Source: a virus | DNA length: 35,578 nucleotides | IMG/VR virus record: IMGVR_UViG_3300046517_000320 | Span: 1 to 35,578 of that record | Direction: 5' to 3' (one strand) | Shown here: positions 1 to 8,675 of the stretch, in pieces | Numbering within the stretch: the first letter of the stretch is position 1 | Layout of the letters: every line of letters begins with the position of its first letter | Translations under genes and position numbers: made by a program | The notes under the pieces: model-generated | Databases searched by the model: none | The model's input: the letters and a program-made list of their open reading frames with translations, nothing else | What the model was told of the DNA's origin: nothing

Positions 1-1
1 T

Positions 2-1858
2 GCTATTCATGAAAAGGAGGTTGCAGAACAAAAGAGTGTTATCGCACTGAATTTGGACAACAATGAGTTGACCAATGCTATTATACTTCAGATCAAGCAT
101 ACTGCTCAACTTCAAATAGAGCGTGCAGAAATCGAAGCTACGTCTAAGGCATACGGGGATCTTAGTACTGTCCTCGGTGGTATTGGTGACCTCGTTGGTG
201 GAAAAGGGGGCGGTCTTCTCAGTGGTCTTGGAGGCCTGTCTGGTGCTCTCAAGGGAATCGGCGGAACCAAGGGGATCAGTAACACCATAGGAGACATGTT
301 CTCTAACGGTGCTGACGAAGAGGGCATGGGTGGGAGCACAATGAAGTTTGCGATGAACTTCGTTGGTGGTATCGCGAAGTTCATGCCTATCGCTGGGGCA
401 GCAGTCGGTCTCGCAACTTCTGTCATCAGCATGTTCCACAAGCCTGAATTCGAAAAGATTGCGAAGGAACTCGGAAAGGAACTCGGAACAGACATTTCTG
501 ACGAGACCGCAAAAGCAATCGAAGCTACCGAGAAAAAGCTGAATGTCAGTCGTGCGATGGCTGAAGCTCTGAATGTCGACAAGATCATCGGGGAAGCTGG
601 GTTGTCAGACAAGACTTTTGCGATGGTTGGGGACTTGATGAAGGGCATTGCGGACGGATCAATCCCTGCTGCGGAGGGAATGGACGAACTCGACAAAGCC
701 TTCCAAAAGGTCTCGGAAAGTTCTCCTGCTGCGGCCATTGCCATGATGAAACAGGCAAAAGTGCTCGGGGAAGAACTCACACCAGCGATGCAGAAGTACC
801 TCGACGTTCAGCACAAGTTAATGGCCGAAGGTGCCGACGAAATCGGCAAGGGCCTTGCTCTTTCTGGTGCTGAAACGTTTGGATCGCAGTTCGGGACTGA
901 TGCTGCTCAATTCTTTGTGATGGGCTTTGCTGAAGAAATCGCACAGAATGGTCTTCTCTCCGCTTTGGACTCTCAGAAGGACAACATCAATAAGATGTTC
1001 GACGAGTTCCAGAAAGCTGGAAACGAAGACGCGATGGCATTGCTCCAGCCATATAAGAATCTGGAAGACGTAATCAACGGTGCTGATACTGCTTTGAAGG
1101 GAACTCTCACAACCTTCAGCGGTATGGAGAAGGTCTTCCAAGGTCTCTCGAAAGCTGGAGACCTGACGCTCAGCAACTTCCAGGCTATGGAGCGTAGCAT
1201 CAGCAAAGTCAATGATGACCTTACCAAGCAAGGTATCACTGGCGACGCATCCATGCAAATTCAGCATCAGGCACTTCAGGACATTATCGACGCTCACAAT
1301 ACCTACGGGTATGTGATTGACGAGAATACGCAGAAGTTGATCGACCAGGAAATCGCGGCGGGCCACGCATTCAAAACTGACCCGATTGTTGGACTAACGC
1401 AGGCCCTCAACGACCTGATCGTAACTCTTGGTGGTGTCCCGTCTGCGATAAACGCTGTTTCAAATTCGATTGACAATATGCACACAACGCCCGGAGGTGG
1501 TGTAGATACTGGTGGACATAATTCTGGTGCTCCAACAAGTGATTATAACAACTATGCTCAACAGCAACAGCAAGCTCATCAGTTCCATGCTGCTTCCGGA
1601 ATGGATATGGTTCTCGGGTATGGACCTCTTCCTGGTGGTGCGTCGGGGATTCTAGCCCATCCTGGTGAACACGTTCAAATCACTCCTGCTGGTCAGTCGA
1701 GAACTTCGGACACTAGCATCACCTTCGCGCCAGTGATTAATATCAATGGTTCTGGGTTGAGCAAGGCTGAAGTTCTACAGATGGTTGACAAGGACATCAA
1801 GGACAACGTTTTTGGTCTCCAGACTCGTATCAAGCGGGTCATGGAAGGGAGATATTAG
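2..1858 (+). CDS. Tail tape measure protein, C-terminal part (5' truncated by window)
   Basis: The frame is open from the first bases of the window through a possible TTG at 53, so this is almost certainly the C-terminal ~618 residues of a longer protein, not a gene starting at 53. Near the visible N-terminus is a Gly/Leu-rich hydrophobic stretch (GGLLSGLGGLSGALKGIGG) and then a membrane-like segment (MPIAGAAVGLATSVISMF). A long alpha-helical region rich in Ala, Lys and Glu follows. The C-terminus carries GILAHPGEHVQITPAG, which resembles the GE-x-h-x-P closing motif of many tape measure proteins. Tape measures set tail length and help DNA entry. The tail-tip genes directly downstream fit this. 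Family assignment is inference from composition, the end motif and gene order. Confidence 0.75.
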   Translation, partial: AIHEKEVAEQKSVIALNLDNNELTNAIILQIKHTAQLQIERAEIEATSKAYGDLSTVLGGIGDLVGGKGGGLLSGLGGLSGALKGIGGTKGISNTIGDMFSNGADEEGMGGSTMKFAMNFVGGIAKFMPIAGAAVGLATSVISMFHKPEFEKIAKELGKELGTDISDETAKAIEATEKKLNVSRAMAEALNVDKIIGEAGLSDKTFAMVGDLMKGIADGSIPAAEGMDELDKAFQKVSESSPAAAIAMMKQAKVLGEELTPAMQKYLDVQHKLMAEGADEIGKGLALSGAETFGSQFGTDAAQFFVMGFAEEIAQNGLLSALDSQKDNINKMFDEFQKAGNEDAMALLQPYKNLEDVINGADTALKGTLTTFSGMEKVFQGLSKAGDLTLSNFQAMERSISKVNDDLTKQGITGDASMQIQHQALQDIIDAHNTYGYVIDENTQKLIDQEIAAGHAFKTDPIVGLTQALNDLIVTLGGVPSAINAVSNSIDNMHTTPGGGVDTGGHNSGAPTSDYNNYAQQQQQAHQFHAASGMDMVLGYGPLPGGASGILAHPGEHVQITPAGQSRTSDTSITFAPVININGSGLSKAEVLQMVDKDIKDNVFGLQTRIKRVMEGRY

Positions 1859-2097
1859 TGGCGAATACTAAACCTCCTAAACCAATAAATCTTCCTAAGG
1901 TTGGTGTTAATCAAAACTGTCCTTGGTCACAGGGATATAGAGTTTTAACGCCGAATGCAGGAGTAGTGCTAAACATAGGAGATCAATTTCTTCTAGACTG
2001 TGTTTCGTCGTGTACTGGTGCTCCAGCTTCTATCGTATCAGGCCCAAACGATGATGGGACATATGTCGCATTTGTCCCTGGTCATGATTTGAAATAA
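1858..2097 (+). CDS. Small hypothetical tail-region protein (79 aa)
   Basis: A GTG start shares its G with the tape-measure TAG stop (TAGTG), with a GGGAG ribosome site six bases upstream, so translation is likely coupled. The product is Pro/Gly rich at the N-terminus (ANTKPPKPINLPKVG) with a predicted beta-rich body and a CVSSC pair. It is not recognised as a known family. Its position between tape measure and hub suggests a small tail-tip component, but nothing in the sequence proves this. Confidence 0.6.
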   Translation: MANTKPPKPINLPKVGVNQNCPWSQGYRVLTPNAGVVLNIGDQFLLDCVSSCTGAPASIVSGPNDDGTYVAFVPGHDLK

Positions 2098-2101
2098 CGA
2101 T

Positions 2102-3469
2102 ATGATCTTCTCTGTCCCGATGTTGGTGGAAGCCGCAAAACAGAATCCTGCAATCTACGCTGCCCTGTATCTTAATTGGCCGTCAATCACGTCAGGACTC
2201 TCGGTTGTGCCGTCTGAGATCCCTTCGGTTGCTACGATTTGGACAAAGGCTGGAATCGGTGGGTCAATTGGGGATGCTTCTTCCAACTTAACGAGCCGCA
2301 GGGTACTTGAGTTTGGAACCGTTGAGCGTTCGGTAAACCAACGCGATTCGTCCCTGACTCTCCTTGAAGCAGGTGTTCTGATTGACGACCAAGACGGGTA
2401 TTTTTCTAAGATACTCGGAACGGGAATTGATCTTCGTGGAATGACTGCGGCAATCTATTTGCGGCTCATTTCTGGTTCTAACGTTGCAAATCAGTACACC
2501 GCAATTGCTGGAGTTGTCTACGACTTTAAGCAGGAGGGCACAGGATCTTGGCGGCTTTACATTCGGACAAATGACAGTCCTCTTGTAAGCCCGGTTCCAC
2601 GGTTAAAGCAGAGAAGTCGTGATTGGGTCAATCTGGATAAGGCGGCTCGTGGAAAGTTAGCACCAGTTATATATGGTGCTCACATATCTTGTTGGATAGA
2701 TGGTGGATCAGCGACAGGAGCTCTTCCAACTCTTTATGTAGATACTGTCGGTTTTCGGTATCTCGTAAGTTTTGGATGGACGACTGTTTACGCCGTTTAT
2801 GTTGACGGTACTCGGGCCACCTCAGGGTATACTATTACTCATCCAAAGATTAGTGGTATCACCTTCACCTTGATCGACTTCACGAGTAGTCAGGGAACTT
2901 CCGAGATTACCGCTGACGTTTTTGGTTACGAGACTGTTGGAGATGGAACCGGTACTCTTATTTACGCTCCAGCGGATTGCATGAAACATTTCCTCGCTAA
3001 TTTCGTTTATTACGAGGCAACTGGTGGGGTCTGGAATACAACAGACGATCGAGCCAATGTGGATACAACTCTTTGGACAACATGGCAAGCTCGCTACTAT
3101 GGGAACCCGACCGCATTTTCTTGTTCTCGGTACATAGGGGAGAGTACAACAGCAATTGATGAACTCCAGAGTTGGGCTGCTACCTTTCAAGCGAGTCTTT
3201 TCTTTACCCCATCTGGCACCATTGGAATTCGTTTTGATCCACTAACAACACCTGTGGATACTTCTGTACTTCAAGCGTATCGACTTGGGGCTAATCTGAG
3301 AAATCTTACCCCAGCGTTTAATACTCAAGACCTTTATAAAAGGGTCTCTGGGAACTACCGTTTCTTCGCTTCTCAGGCGCAGTATCAGGAAGAATTAACA
3401 GTTTTCAATCAGCCAGCGAAGATTAATTCTGCTGACCCGATTGACTTATCATGGGGCCCGGTGTACTGA
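2102..3469 (+). CDS. Tail hub / baseplate protein, N-terminal part of a split hub
   Basis: A 455-residue protein following the tape measure. The N-terminus (RRVLEFGTVERSVNQRDSSL, then VLIDDQDGYFSK) looks like the beta-rich hub fold of tail-tip proteins. The middle is beta-rich with many Tyr and Thr. The C-terminus (LYKRVSGNYRFFASQAQYQE followed by LTVFNQPAKINSADP) resembles the part of hub proteins just before the segment that leads into 'GDVVxVTHP'. That continuation is missing here and appears instead in the next gene after a LamG-like domain (about residues 248-345 of the downstream protein). The stop overlaps the next start (TGATG) and a GGGCCCG heptamer lies just before it. Hub identity is by resemblance and order. 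No metal-binding or enzymatic motif was seen. Confidence 0.6.
   Translation: MIFSVPMLVEAAKQNPAIYAALYLNWPSITSGLSVVPSEIPSVATIWTKAGIGGSIGDASSNLTSRRVLEFGTVERSVNQRDSSLTLLEAGVLIDDQDGYFSKILGTGIDLRGMTAAIYLRLISGSNVANQYTAIAGVVYDFKQEGTGSWRLYIRTNDSPLVSPVPRLKQRSRDWVNLDKAARGKLAPVIYGAHISCWIDGGSATGALPTLYVDTVGFRYLVSFGWTTVYAVYVDGTRATSGYTITHPKISGITFTLIDFTSSQGTSEITADVFGYETVGDGTGTLIYAPADCMKHFLANFVYYEATGGVWNTTDDRANVDTTLWTTWQARYYGNPTAFSCSRYIGESTTAIDELQSWAATFQASLFFTPSGTIGIRFDPLTTPVDTSVLQAYRLGANLRNLTPAFNTQDLYKRVSGNYRFFASQAQYQEELTVFNQPAKINSADPIDLSWGPVY
3454..3460 (+). other. Candidate -1 slippery heptamer G_GGC_CCG at hub gene junction
   Basis: Read in the upstream gene's frame the codons are TGG GGC CCG GTG TAC TGA, so G GGC CCG fits the X_XXY_YYZ pattern. 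A -1 slip would continue as GGG CCC GGT GTA CTG ATG GCT, the exact frame of the downstream gene, and would fuse the two products. The downstream frame is open from 3445. No strong downstream pseudoknot was identified by eye, and GC-only heptamers are not classic efficient slip sites, so function is speculative. Confidence 0.25.
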
Positions 3470-5826
3470 TGGCTATCCTGGAAGTAACAAATGGTCTCAC
3501 GCTTTGGTTGAAGCCAGAGACTTTCTTACCGTCTAATGGATCAGCCATTACTCTTTGGGCTGATTGTTCTGGCAATGGTAATGATTTTACTCCACCAGGA
3601 GGACTTGAACCGACGTGCGCTTGGGATGATGGGCTTTCTGCGGGCCTCTGTTACGCCTCGTTTAATGGAACAACTCAGTACATGACTGGTCCGTTAATGA
3701 GTGCTCTTTTTGGAACCCAAGCAGCTCTTTGTGCAATCGTCGCAAGGCCTGATGCGGTTTCTACCAGTGTTGCCACTGGAAATCAAAATGTCGGTCTTCT
3801 CAGCAGCAATAGCTCAGCACAAGCTATTGGGATGTATTTGAAAAATGCGGCCAGAACTTATCTGGTATGGAATCATGACGGGGCAACTCCTATAACGGTA
3901 GCTATGCCGTTAGAGGCTGCGTGGGGATCGTGGCACATTTTCCTGATGTGGCACGGTCTTGTCAATCTTGTTCAAACAGTTGAAGATCCTTTTAATCTTA
4001 ATTTTTCAGCGGCTGGAGCCACTGCGGGACTAGGCACCGTCACCGCTCTTGGACGAAATTATCTAGGGGCTGGTGCTTCGTATTTTCAAGGTGGAATCGG
4101 GGAAGTTCTCTGTTACAATGTGGTCCCGACCGTTGATAATATTGCACGGATTGTCAATTATCTTCGTGCTCGTTGGGCACCTTTTGGAACTGCTCTTTTG
4201 TCTGTTCCAACAGGAGACACACTAGAAACTGTTCGTGACATCACAAGTCGGCGTTTGGTATCGAATATGGAGATCCACCCCACATATTCAATACCAGAAC
4301 TACCACTTCTCGCAGCGAGTCACGACTTACTGGAAGACATCGTTGTATCTCACCCTTTGATCCCAACTACTGACGGACTCGGGTCAGGGAACCAACTTTG
4401 GTCGTCTCGACCAGTACGAGTTCTGAAGTCAAAGTTAGATCTTGATAATCTCAAGGTTGATATTGAAGCAATTGATCTACGTCCTCGGATCATGACCTAT
4501 TTTGAGAGCGGTATTCCTCTCAAAACATCTTCCGCAGAACGTGCAGGAGTTGCAATTCTTCAGTCTCCTGGAAACGCATCAGGAAGACCATTTAGGACCT
4601 ACGTTCGAAATCAGACAGGGTACGCTATCCGTCAAAATGATGGGGCGATAGAAGCAGTTAACGCGAACGCGGAACGCGTTGATGCGAATGGTCTCATCAG
4701 TGAAACCATCCTCACAAACAACTTTATTAGATCCAGTTTCGTCAGTGGTTCCACCGGATGGACCCTTGTTGCTCCGGGAACAGGGACCAATGCTGTTGAG
4801 ACGACCGCTGGTCTCTTCATGTTTGATAGTTCTATCACTACACAAAACTTGAAGATTGACTGGCTAACTGGAGCAGCAGGAACCGCTGCTCGTGCAACTG
4901 GAGGAGCAGCTGTCTCATTAACAGCTAATTTCTGTGTTCAGTTCTTCTATCGCTGTGTGGGTACGGCTAAGACGTGGACACTTTCGAGAAGTGGTGCCGG
5001 TAACCTCTTCTGGAATGATACTACGAAAGCGTGGGTAGCTGCGGATCCTGGGAATCTAATTCCAGCAGCATCTGTAATCACACAGTTTGTATCTCGAAAT
5101 ATAACTGGAGACGCGGCTGCTCGTACATACACTATCAAGTTTTCTTCCGCGGAACTTGGAGCACTTCGCATTTATCACATTCAGTGCGGTAACACGACAT
5201 GGCCTAATAGTGTTCTCGTTACGGACGCCACAGTAATCGGTCCAACAACTCCTGAAACGCTTCTCATCAACAATCCGACTGGTAATCGTACATTCAACGC
5301 ATCTGTAGGAACTTTCATCGGTTACGTTCGACCGTTTTGGAATTCCTCTGAAGTGGGGACAAGAAGTTTCTCAGTCTTCCAGTGCTTCTATGATCTAAAC
5401 AATCTTTTTGTCCTTAGCTACGATGGCACTAATTCAAGATGGGCAGCCATAGCTCGGGCTGCTGGAACTAACTACAGTGCTCTCTTATCCGCAGCAGTTA
5501 CTAACAAGGCGTCTTTCGCTCTTCCTGGGGCAACATACAACGCAATCCCAGTAGCCATGCGATGGACCTCTTCTGTCGGGGAACTCGGTACTGTTCTTAC
5601 ACTCTCGATTTTCATTGACGGAGTAAAGGGAACGGATGTCACCTATGTTGCTCCGACGGAATCGGTAAAATCTTACATGTATCTAGGGAATGGAACATCA
5701 GCACTTGGCGCGGTCCCGGCCGGGCCATTTGATGGTTACATCTTTGGACTTCGTTTCTACCCGATTGCACTGACTGACGATGAAATCATTGCCAAGTCGT
5801 TCTCCACGTTCACGTACTCGACGTAA
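3469..5826 (+). CDS. Tail hub C-terminal part with LamG-like and carbohydrate-binding-like domains
   Basis: The ATG at 3469 overlaps the previous stop (TGATG) and is preferred over the in-frame ATG at 3451. It gives 785 residues. Residues ~5-235 form a LamG/concanavalin-like lectin domain (LTLWLKPETF, LWADCSGNGNDFTPPG, FNGTTQYM, GGIGEVLCYN). Residues ~248-345 look like the missing end of a tail hub (VRDITSRRLVSNMEIHPTYS, LEDIVVSHPLIP, VRVLKSKLDLDNLKVDIEA). Residues ~405-595 resemble a CBM4/9-type jelly roll, and ~615-785 form a second LamG-like domain ending FDGYIFGLRFYPIALTDDEI. The likely role is host-surface sugar binding at the tail tip. Domain calls are by pattern and no catalytic residues were found. 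Confidence 0.65.
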   Translation: MAILEVTNGLTLWLKPETFLPSNGSAITLWADCSGNGNDFTPPGGLEPTCAWDDGLSAGLCYASFNGTTQYMTGPLMSALFGTQAALCAIVARPDAVSTSVATGNQNVGLLSSNSSAQAIGMYLKNAARTYLVWNHDGATPITVAMPLEAAWGSWHIFLMWHGLVNLVQTVEDPFNLNFSAAGATAGLGTVTALGRNYLGAGASYFQGGIGEVLCYNVVPTVDNIARIVNYLRARWAPFGTALLSVPTGDTLETVRDITSRRLVSNMEIHPTYSIPELPLLAASHDLLEDIVVSHPLIPTTDGLGSGNQLWSSRPVRVLKSKLDLDNLKVDIEAIDLRPRIMTYFESGIPLKTSSAERAGVAILQSPGNASGRPFRTYVRNQTGYAIRQNDGAIEAVNANAERVDANGLISETILTNNFIRSSFVSGSTGWTLVAPGTGTNAVETTAGLFMFDSSITTQNLKIDWLTGAAGTAARATGGAAVSLTANFCVQFFYRCVGTAKTWTLSRSGAGNLFWNDTTKAWVAADPGNLIPAASVITQFVSRNITGDAAARTYTIKFSSAELGALRIYHIQCGNTTWPNSVLVTDATVIGPTTPETLLINNPTGNRTFNASVGTFIGYVRPFWNSSEVGTRSFSVFQCFYDLNNLFVLSYDGTNSRWAAIARAAGTNYSALLSAAVTNKASFALPGATYNAIPVAMRWTSSVGELGTVLTLSIFIDGVKGTDVTYVAPTESVKSYMYLGNGTSALGAVPAGPFDGYIFGLRFYPIALTDDEIIAKSFSTFTYST

Positions 5827-5834
5827 GGGGTGAT

Positions 5835-7073
5835 ATGGCAGTCTACGCTTGCGTCGGATCAACCTTAAACCACTTAGGTAGGATTCAGGCTATCCCCACC
5901 TTTGTGGCGGGGTCAGCGGATGCGTCGTTTCCAATCACCAAGTTGTACGATGGTGTTCCTGGGGATCCCTTTCGCTTCGCTGCTGTCATAGCAGACAGTG
6001 AGTTCAAGTGGGACTTGAATCTCGTCGTGAATGGTGGCGCGGAGACAGGAACCACTGACGCGACGAGTTGGTCAGAAGTCAACACAGGGACAGGAGCAGC
6101 CACTCGTTCCACGGTCGCGGGTGAATTCAACGAGGGTGTCGCCGGATTCAAGTTCGTATCAGGAACCGGGACTACTTTCTACTATCAGGACATCGTCGTG
6201 CGCGCGGGCGAGCGACTGAACCTCACAGCAATGTTGAAGGGTGATGGAACTCGTGCGGTAGTGCTCCGTGTCCAGAACCTCTATACCAACATGAATCTCA
6301 CTTCTGCTGGCGCGTGGCAATCGGGCGCTGCGGATGTCTACTCAAACGCGACGAATGCGTGGGTAACTCAGGCGACTCGTACTTTCACAGTTGAATCGTA
6401 TACCCTGTGCCTCTATGACACTGTGACCTTACGTATCACCATTGGGTGTGCAACCGCGAGCGGAACCGTGTTTGCGGATGCGGTCTACTGCTGGCCGGAT
6501 TCGGACATCATGGCGGTTCTCGGCCACAATATGTCAACGGTGCTCGTTCCGACGTGGCGGCATTCTGACGATAACGCTTCGTTCACGACCGTTTCCACGA
6601 TGACCATTGCACGGCCCTCCTTCTTCGTTGCACCGACAACCTCGACCAAGCGGTATCAATCCTTAAAGCTGACAGGAACCCCGAGGGTTGCTCCGTACAT
6701 TGGTGAACTCATCCAGTCTCAGAGAAAGACCCTTTCCAACGATATCCTGCCGTCAATGCAAATTGCCTCTACAGTTTTGCAAACGAGAAGTGCTGACCGA
6801 GCTCACCAGTACGGATCTGATCTGGTCAGGACTATCGCGTGTAAGATGAAGCACTTCGGAGTGGCGAACTACAAGGAATATCGCGACGAAGTGTTCGAGC
6901 GTAGCTCGGGCGGTGCTTCACCAATTCTCTTGGTTCCAATCTCCACAGAGACCGACGTGTTTTATGGGAGAATCAGGGAAACGTGGTCCGCGGTACGTCA
7001 GGGACCTCAGTTCTGGAGTGAATCTTCTTTTACGCTTACCGAACTTGCAACTCCGATGAACATGGGGACGTAA
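5835..7073 (+). CDS. Tail-tip structural protein with inserted carbohydrate-binding-like domain
   Basis: A 412-residue product following an AGGGGTG ribosome site. Residues ~1-60 and ~225-410 look like a single tail protein (VLGHNMSTVLVPTWRHSDDN, then TSTKRYQSLKLTGTPRVAPY) interrupted by residues ~62-222, which resemble a CBM4/9 jelly roll (NLVVNGGAETGTTDATSW, then YYQDIVVRAGERLNLTAMLK). The late part, VFYGRIRETWSAVRQGP, resembles the closing segment of tail proteins found next to hubs. It is the last gene of the rightward late module and faces the leftward operon with an 18-bp gap. It is probably a tail component that contacts the cell surface. The family name is uncertain. Confidence 0.6.
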   Translation: MAVYACVGSTLNHLGRIQAIPTFVAGSADASFPITKLYDGVPGDPFRFAAVIADSEFKWDLNLVVNGGAETGTTDATSWSEVNTGTGAATRSTVAGEFNEGVAGFKFVSGTGTTFYYQDIVVRAGERLNLTAMLKGDGTRAVVLRVQNLYTNMNLTSAGAWQSGAADVYSNATNAWVTQATRTFTVESYTLCLYDTVTLRITIGCATASGTVFADAVYCWPDSDIMAVLGHNMSTVLVPTWRHSDDNASFTTVSTMTIARPSFFVAPTTSTKRYQSLKLTGTPRVAPYIGELIQSQRKTLSNDILPSMQIASTVLQTRSADRAHQYGSDLVRTIACKMKHFGVANYKEYRDEVFERSSGGASPILLVPISTETDVFYGRIRETWSAVRQGPQFWSESSFTLTELATPMNMGT

Positions 7074-7091
7074 CTCCGCCGTCCACGCAAT

Positions 7092-7352
7092 CTAGAAGCA
7101 AGTGTCGCAGGTGCAGTGAGCTCGCTTCCCTGAGCGGCAACCTTCCGAGGCCTTGTGTTGAGGAGCGAATCCTTTTCCGTAGCCTTCCTCCTTGCATGTT
7201 CTGCAAGTCGAAACTTCGAGGCACTCCTTGCAAGATGGTTTTCGACCCTCCACCACCACTTCGGTAGGGCTGGCAGCATCGTTCCAGAGACCGCACATCG
7301 TCTTGGTGTAGTTGGGATTCGGCTGATATGGGTTATTGAGATGGGTTGCCAT
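7092..7352 (-). CDS. Cys-rich small protein, probable zinc binding (86 aa)
   Basis: Last gene of the leftward operon. Its ATG overlaps the upstream stop (TAATG) and a GGAGA ribosome site lies seven bases before it. The C-terminal half carries CKEC, CRTC and CTCDTC clusters, enough to bind one or two metal ions, while the N-terminus (MATHLNNPYQPNPNYTKTMC) looks unstructured. It is not recognised as a family. The stop lies close to the convergent tail-gene stop with no clear terminator between them. Confidence 0.7.
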   Translation of the reverse strand: MATHLNNPYQPNPNYTKTMCGLWNDAASPTEVVVEGRKPSCKECLEVSTCRTCKEEGYGKGFAPQHKASEGCRSGKRAHCTCDTCF

Positions 7353-7645
7353 TAGTTCTCCTCGCTATCGTGATAGTGTAACGCTTCGATGCTCGCGTTC
7401 CTGTCCTCGGCTGCTTTGTTCGCCGCCTCGTCAGCCTTGTGGAGTTCCTCCCGTCCGTAGAGTTCTTCGAATTCGTCGCGGAAAAGAGTTGAACCTTCAG
7501 GATTCATGGGAGTCCACATTTCGATGAACCAGCCTCCTGTGATGCCGACGCTCATGTCAGGAGGGTCAAAGGTCGCGAGGGTTTTCCCCTCGACCTTCAA
7601 TCCGTTACAGTCAACCTCGTGGTCGAACAGGATTGGTTTTTTCAT
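7352..7645 (-). CDS. Hypothetical acidic protein (97 aa)
   Basis: The start at 7645 (MKKPILFDHEVDCNGLKVEG) is chosen because a GGGGAGG ribosome site lies nine bases upstream. The longer in-frame version from 7726 lacks one. The body is beta-like (MSVGITGGWFIEMWTPMNPE) and the C-terminus is a charged helix rich in Ala, Glu and Asp. The stop overlaps the next start (TAATG). No family recognised. Confidence 0.65.
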   Translation of the reverse strand: MKKPILFDHEVDCNGLKVEGKTLATFDPPDMSVGITGGWFIEMWTPMNPEGSTLFRDEFEELYGREELHKADEAANKAAEDRNASIEALHYHDSEEN

Positions 7646-7704
7646 GGTCAGCAACCTCCCCGGAACCTGCGAGGTGCGCGTCCACCACGCAGGCTCCAGG
7701 TTGG

Positions 7705-7887
7705 CTACTCCCAGTCTCTGTGCCAAGAGTTAATCGGAACAGGAAACCCGTCCCGATCAGTGAATTGGTCGCAGGAGCATTTCTCGGAACACTTCCAGTA
7801 TCCCTTTCTAGCAAGTGAGTGAGTCTTGTAGGGATGACCGCAAAGGGAACAAGGTGCCATCGCTGTTTCTAGATCGGTTACGATCAT
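7705..7887 (-). CDS. Small zinc-finger-like protein (60 aa)
   Basis: Start at 7887 is supported by a TAGGAGG ribosome site seven bases upstream. The TAG in that site is also the stop of the preceding gene, so the two are translationally linked. The sequence has CSLCGHPYKTHS and CSEKCSC, a CxxC...CxxxCxC arrangement typical of a metal-binding knuckle. Function unknown. Confidence 0.7.
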   Translation of the reverse strand: MIVTDLETAMAPCSLCGHPYKTHSLARKGYWKCSEKCSCDQFTDRDGFPVPINSWHRDWE

Positions 7888-7898
7888 AGAACTGCCTC

Positions 7899-8135
7899 CT
7901 AGACCGAAACCTTGTCGAGCTGCTCCGGAGTGAATTCCTCGAAGCAGAGTTTCAACGCTTCGTCGCGGTAGCTCACGAAGAACCGGATGAACTTGGCTTG
8001 CCGCGATCCCTGCTCTTCCGAAAGGGATTTCCACGTCTTTGCCTTGCGGATGGCATCCCGCCAGTCCAGCCCTTGAGCCGAGACGAAAGTGGAGTCCTCG
8101 GCGACCGCCAAGACGTTGACCCGTGGTATTAGCAT
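7899..8135 (-). CDS. Hypothetical protein (78 aa)
   Basis: Starts at an ATG with AAAGGAGA upstream. The product is mixed alpha/beta with a basic middle (WRDAIRKAKTWKSLSEEQGS) and an acidic end. No motif or family recognised. It is second in the leftward operon behind the HNH gene and its stop is reused as part of the next gene's ribosome site. Confidence 0.65.
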   Translation of the reverse strand: MLIPRVNVLAVAEDSTFVSAQGLDWRDAIRKAKTWKSLSEEQGSRQAKFIRFFVSYRDEALKLCFEEFTPEQLDKVSV

Positions 8136-8149
8136 GCTTTCTCCTTTGG

Positions 8150-8518
8150 TTATTCCATCCCGCCCTTGACCGCGTTCACGAATCCGCCACGTCGTGCGAT
8201 TAGCTTCTTGGCCGCGCCAACGTCTAGCTTTCGGCTAGTCGTCTTCCGGATGAAGGCGAGGACCTTGGCAACAGGGACGCCACGGTAACGGCTAGCGGCT
8301 TTGGCGAACGCTTCAACGCTACGGTCCTGCCTAGACGAGTTGCAGGATAGGCACGACGTGACAAGGTTGGTTTCGTTGTTGCTTCCACCCTTGGAATGGG
8401 CGATTAGGTGATCCAGGGTGAGTCTAACCGTGTCTTCGACGGTAGCCTGACACCAGACGCAGGCTAGGCCATCCCGTAGGTATATGGCAAGGCGCTTTTC
8501 CTTGCGGATCCAGTTCAT
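8150..8518 (-). CDS. HNH endonuclease (McrA-like)
   Basis: Start at 8518 (MNWIRKEKRLAIYLRDG) has GGAGG seven bases upstream. Longer in-frame starts run into the promoter. The 122-residue product has the HNH core: a CVWC pair, then LTLDHLIAHSKGGSNNETN with the catalytic His pair region and Asn, then CLSCNSSR as the second zinc pair. HNH proteins cut or nick DNA. Stand-alone copies are common in phages as homing nucleases or packaging helpers. First gene of the leftward operon, behind a promoter of the phage-wide family. Substrate is unknown. Confidence 0.85.
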   Translation of the reverse strand: MNWIRKEKRLAIYLRDGLACVWCQATVEDTVRLTLDHLIAHSKGGSNNETNLVTSCLSCNSSRQDRSVEAFAKAASRYRGVPVAKVLAFIRKTTSRKLDVGAAKKLIARRGGFVNAVKGGME

Positions 8519-8576
8519 CCCCTGGCCTCCGTTTAGGTGCCGGTCGCGCGGTCGGCGTAAGTGCTTCACGAGAACC

Positions 8577-8605
8577 AAGATAGCGAAGTTTAAAACCGCT
8601 GTCAA
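8577..8605 (-). promoter_or_regulatory. Leftward promoter of the HNH operon with GTTTTAAAC spacer site
   Basis: On the minus strand TTGACA (8605-8600), a 17-bp spacer containing GCGGTTTTAAACTT, and TATCTT (8582-8577). The predicted start near 8570 leaves a ~50-base leader before the HNH start. The spacer palindrome matches that of the rightward promoters, suggesting shared control. Confidence 0.75.
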
Positions 8606-8656
8606 GTGGTATTTTTGCCGAATGCACGCCAGGAACGCCAGGGAACGCATCCTACG

Positions 8657-8675
8657 ACGGCCGGCTGGCGAAAGG
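8657..8675 (-). repeat. Partial copy of dispersed GGCCGG element (reverse orientation)
   Basis: ACGGCCGGCTGGCGAAAGG on the plus strand. Its reverse complement matches the end of the copy at 21852-21916 (CCTTTCCCTAGCCGGCCGT) with two differences over 19 bases, continuing to GCCGGCCGTC. Confidence 0.45.

Noticed and set aside
112-780. Open minus-strand frame of 222 codons inside the tape measure gene
   Set aside because: It overlaps a gene with clear phage-tail character, has low-complexity Ser/Pro composition of antisense type, and no ribosome site.
7074-7091. Terminator between convergent tail and leftward operons
   Set aside because: No hairpin or T run is visible in the 18-bp gap.
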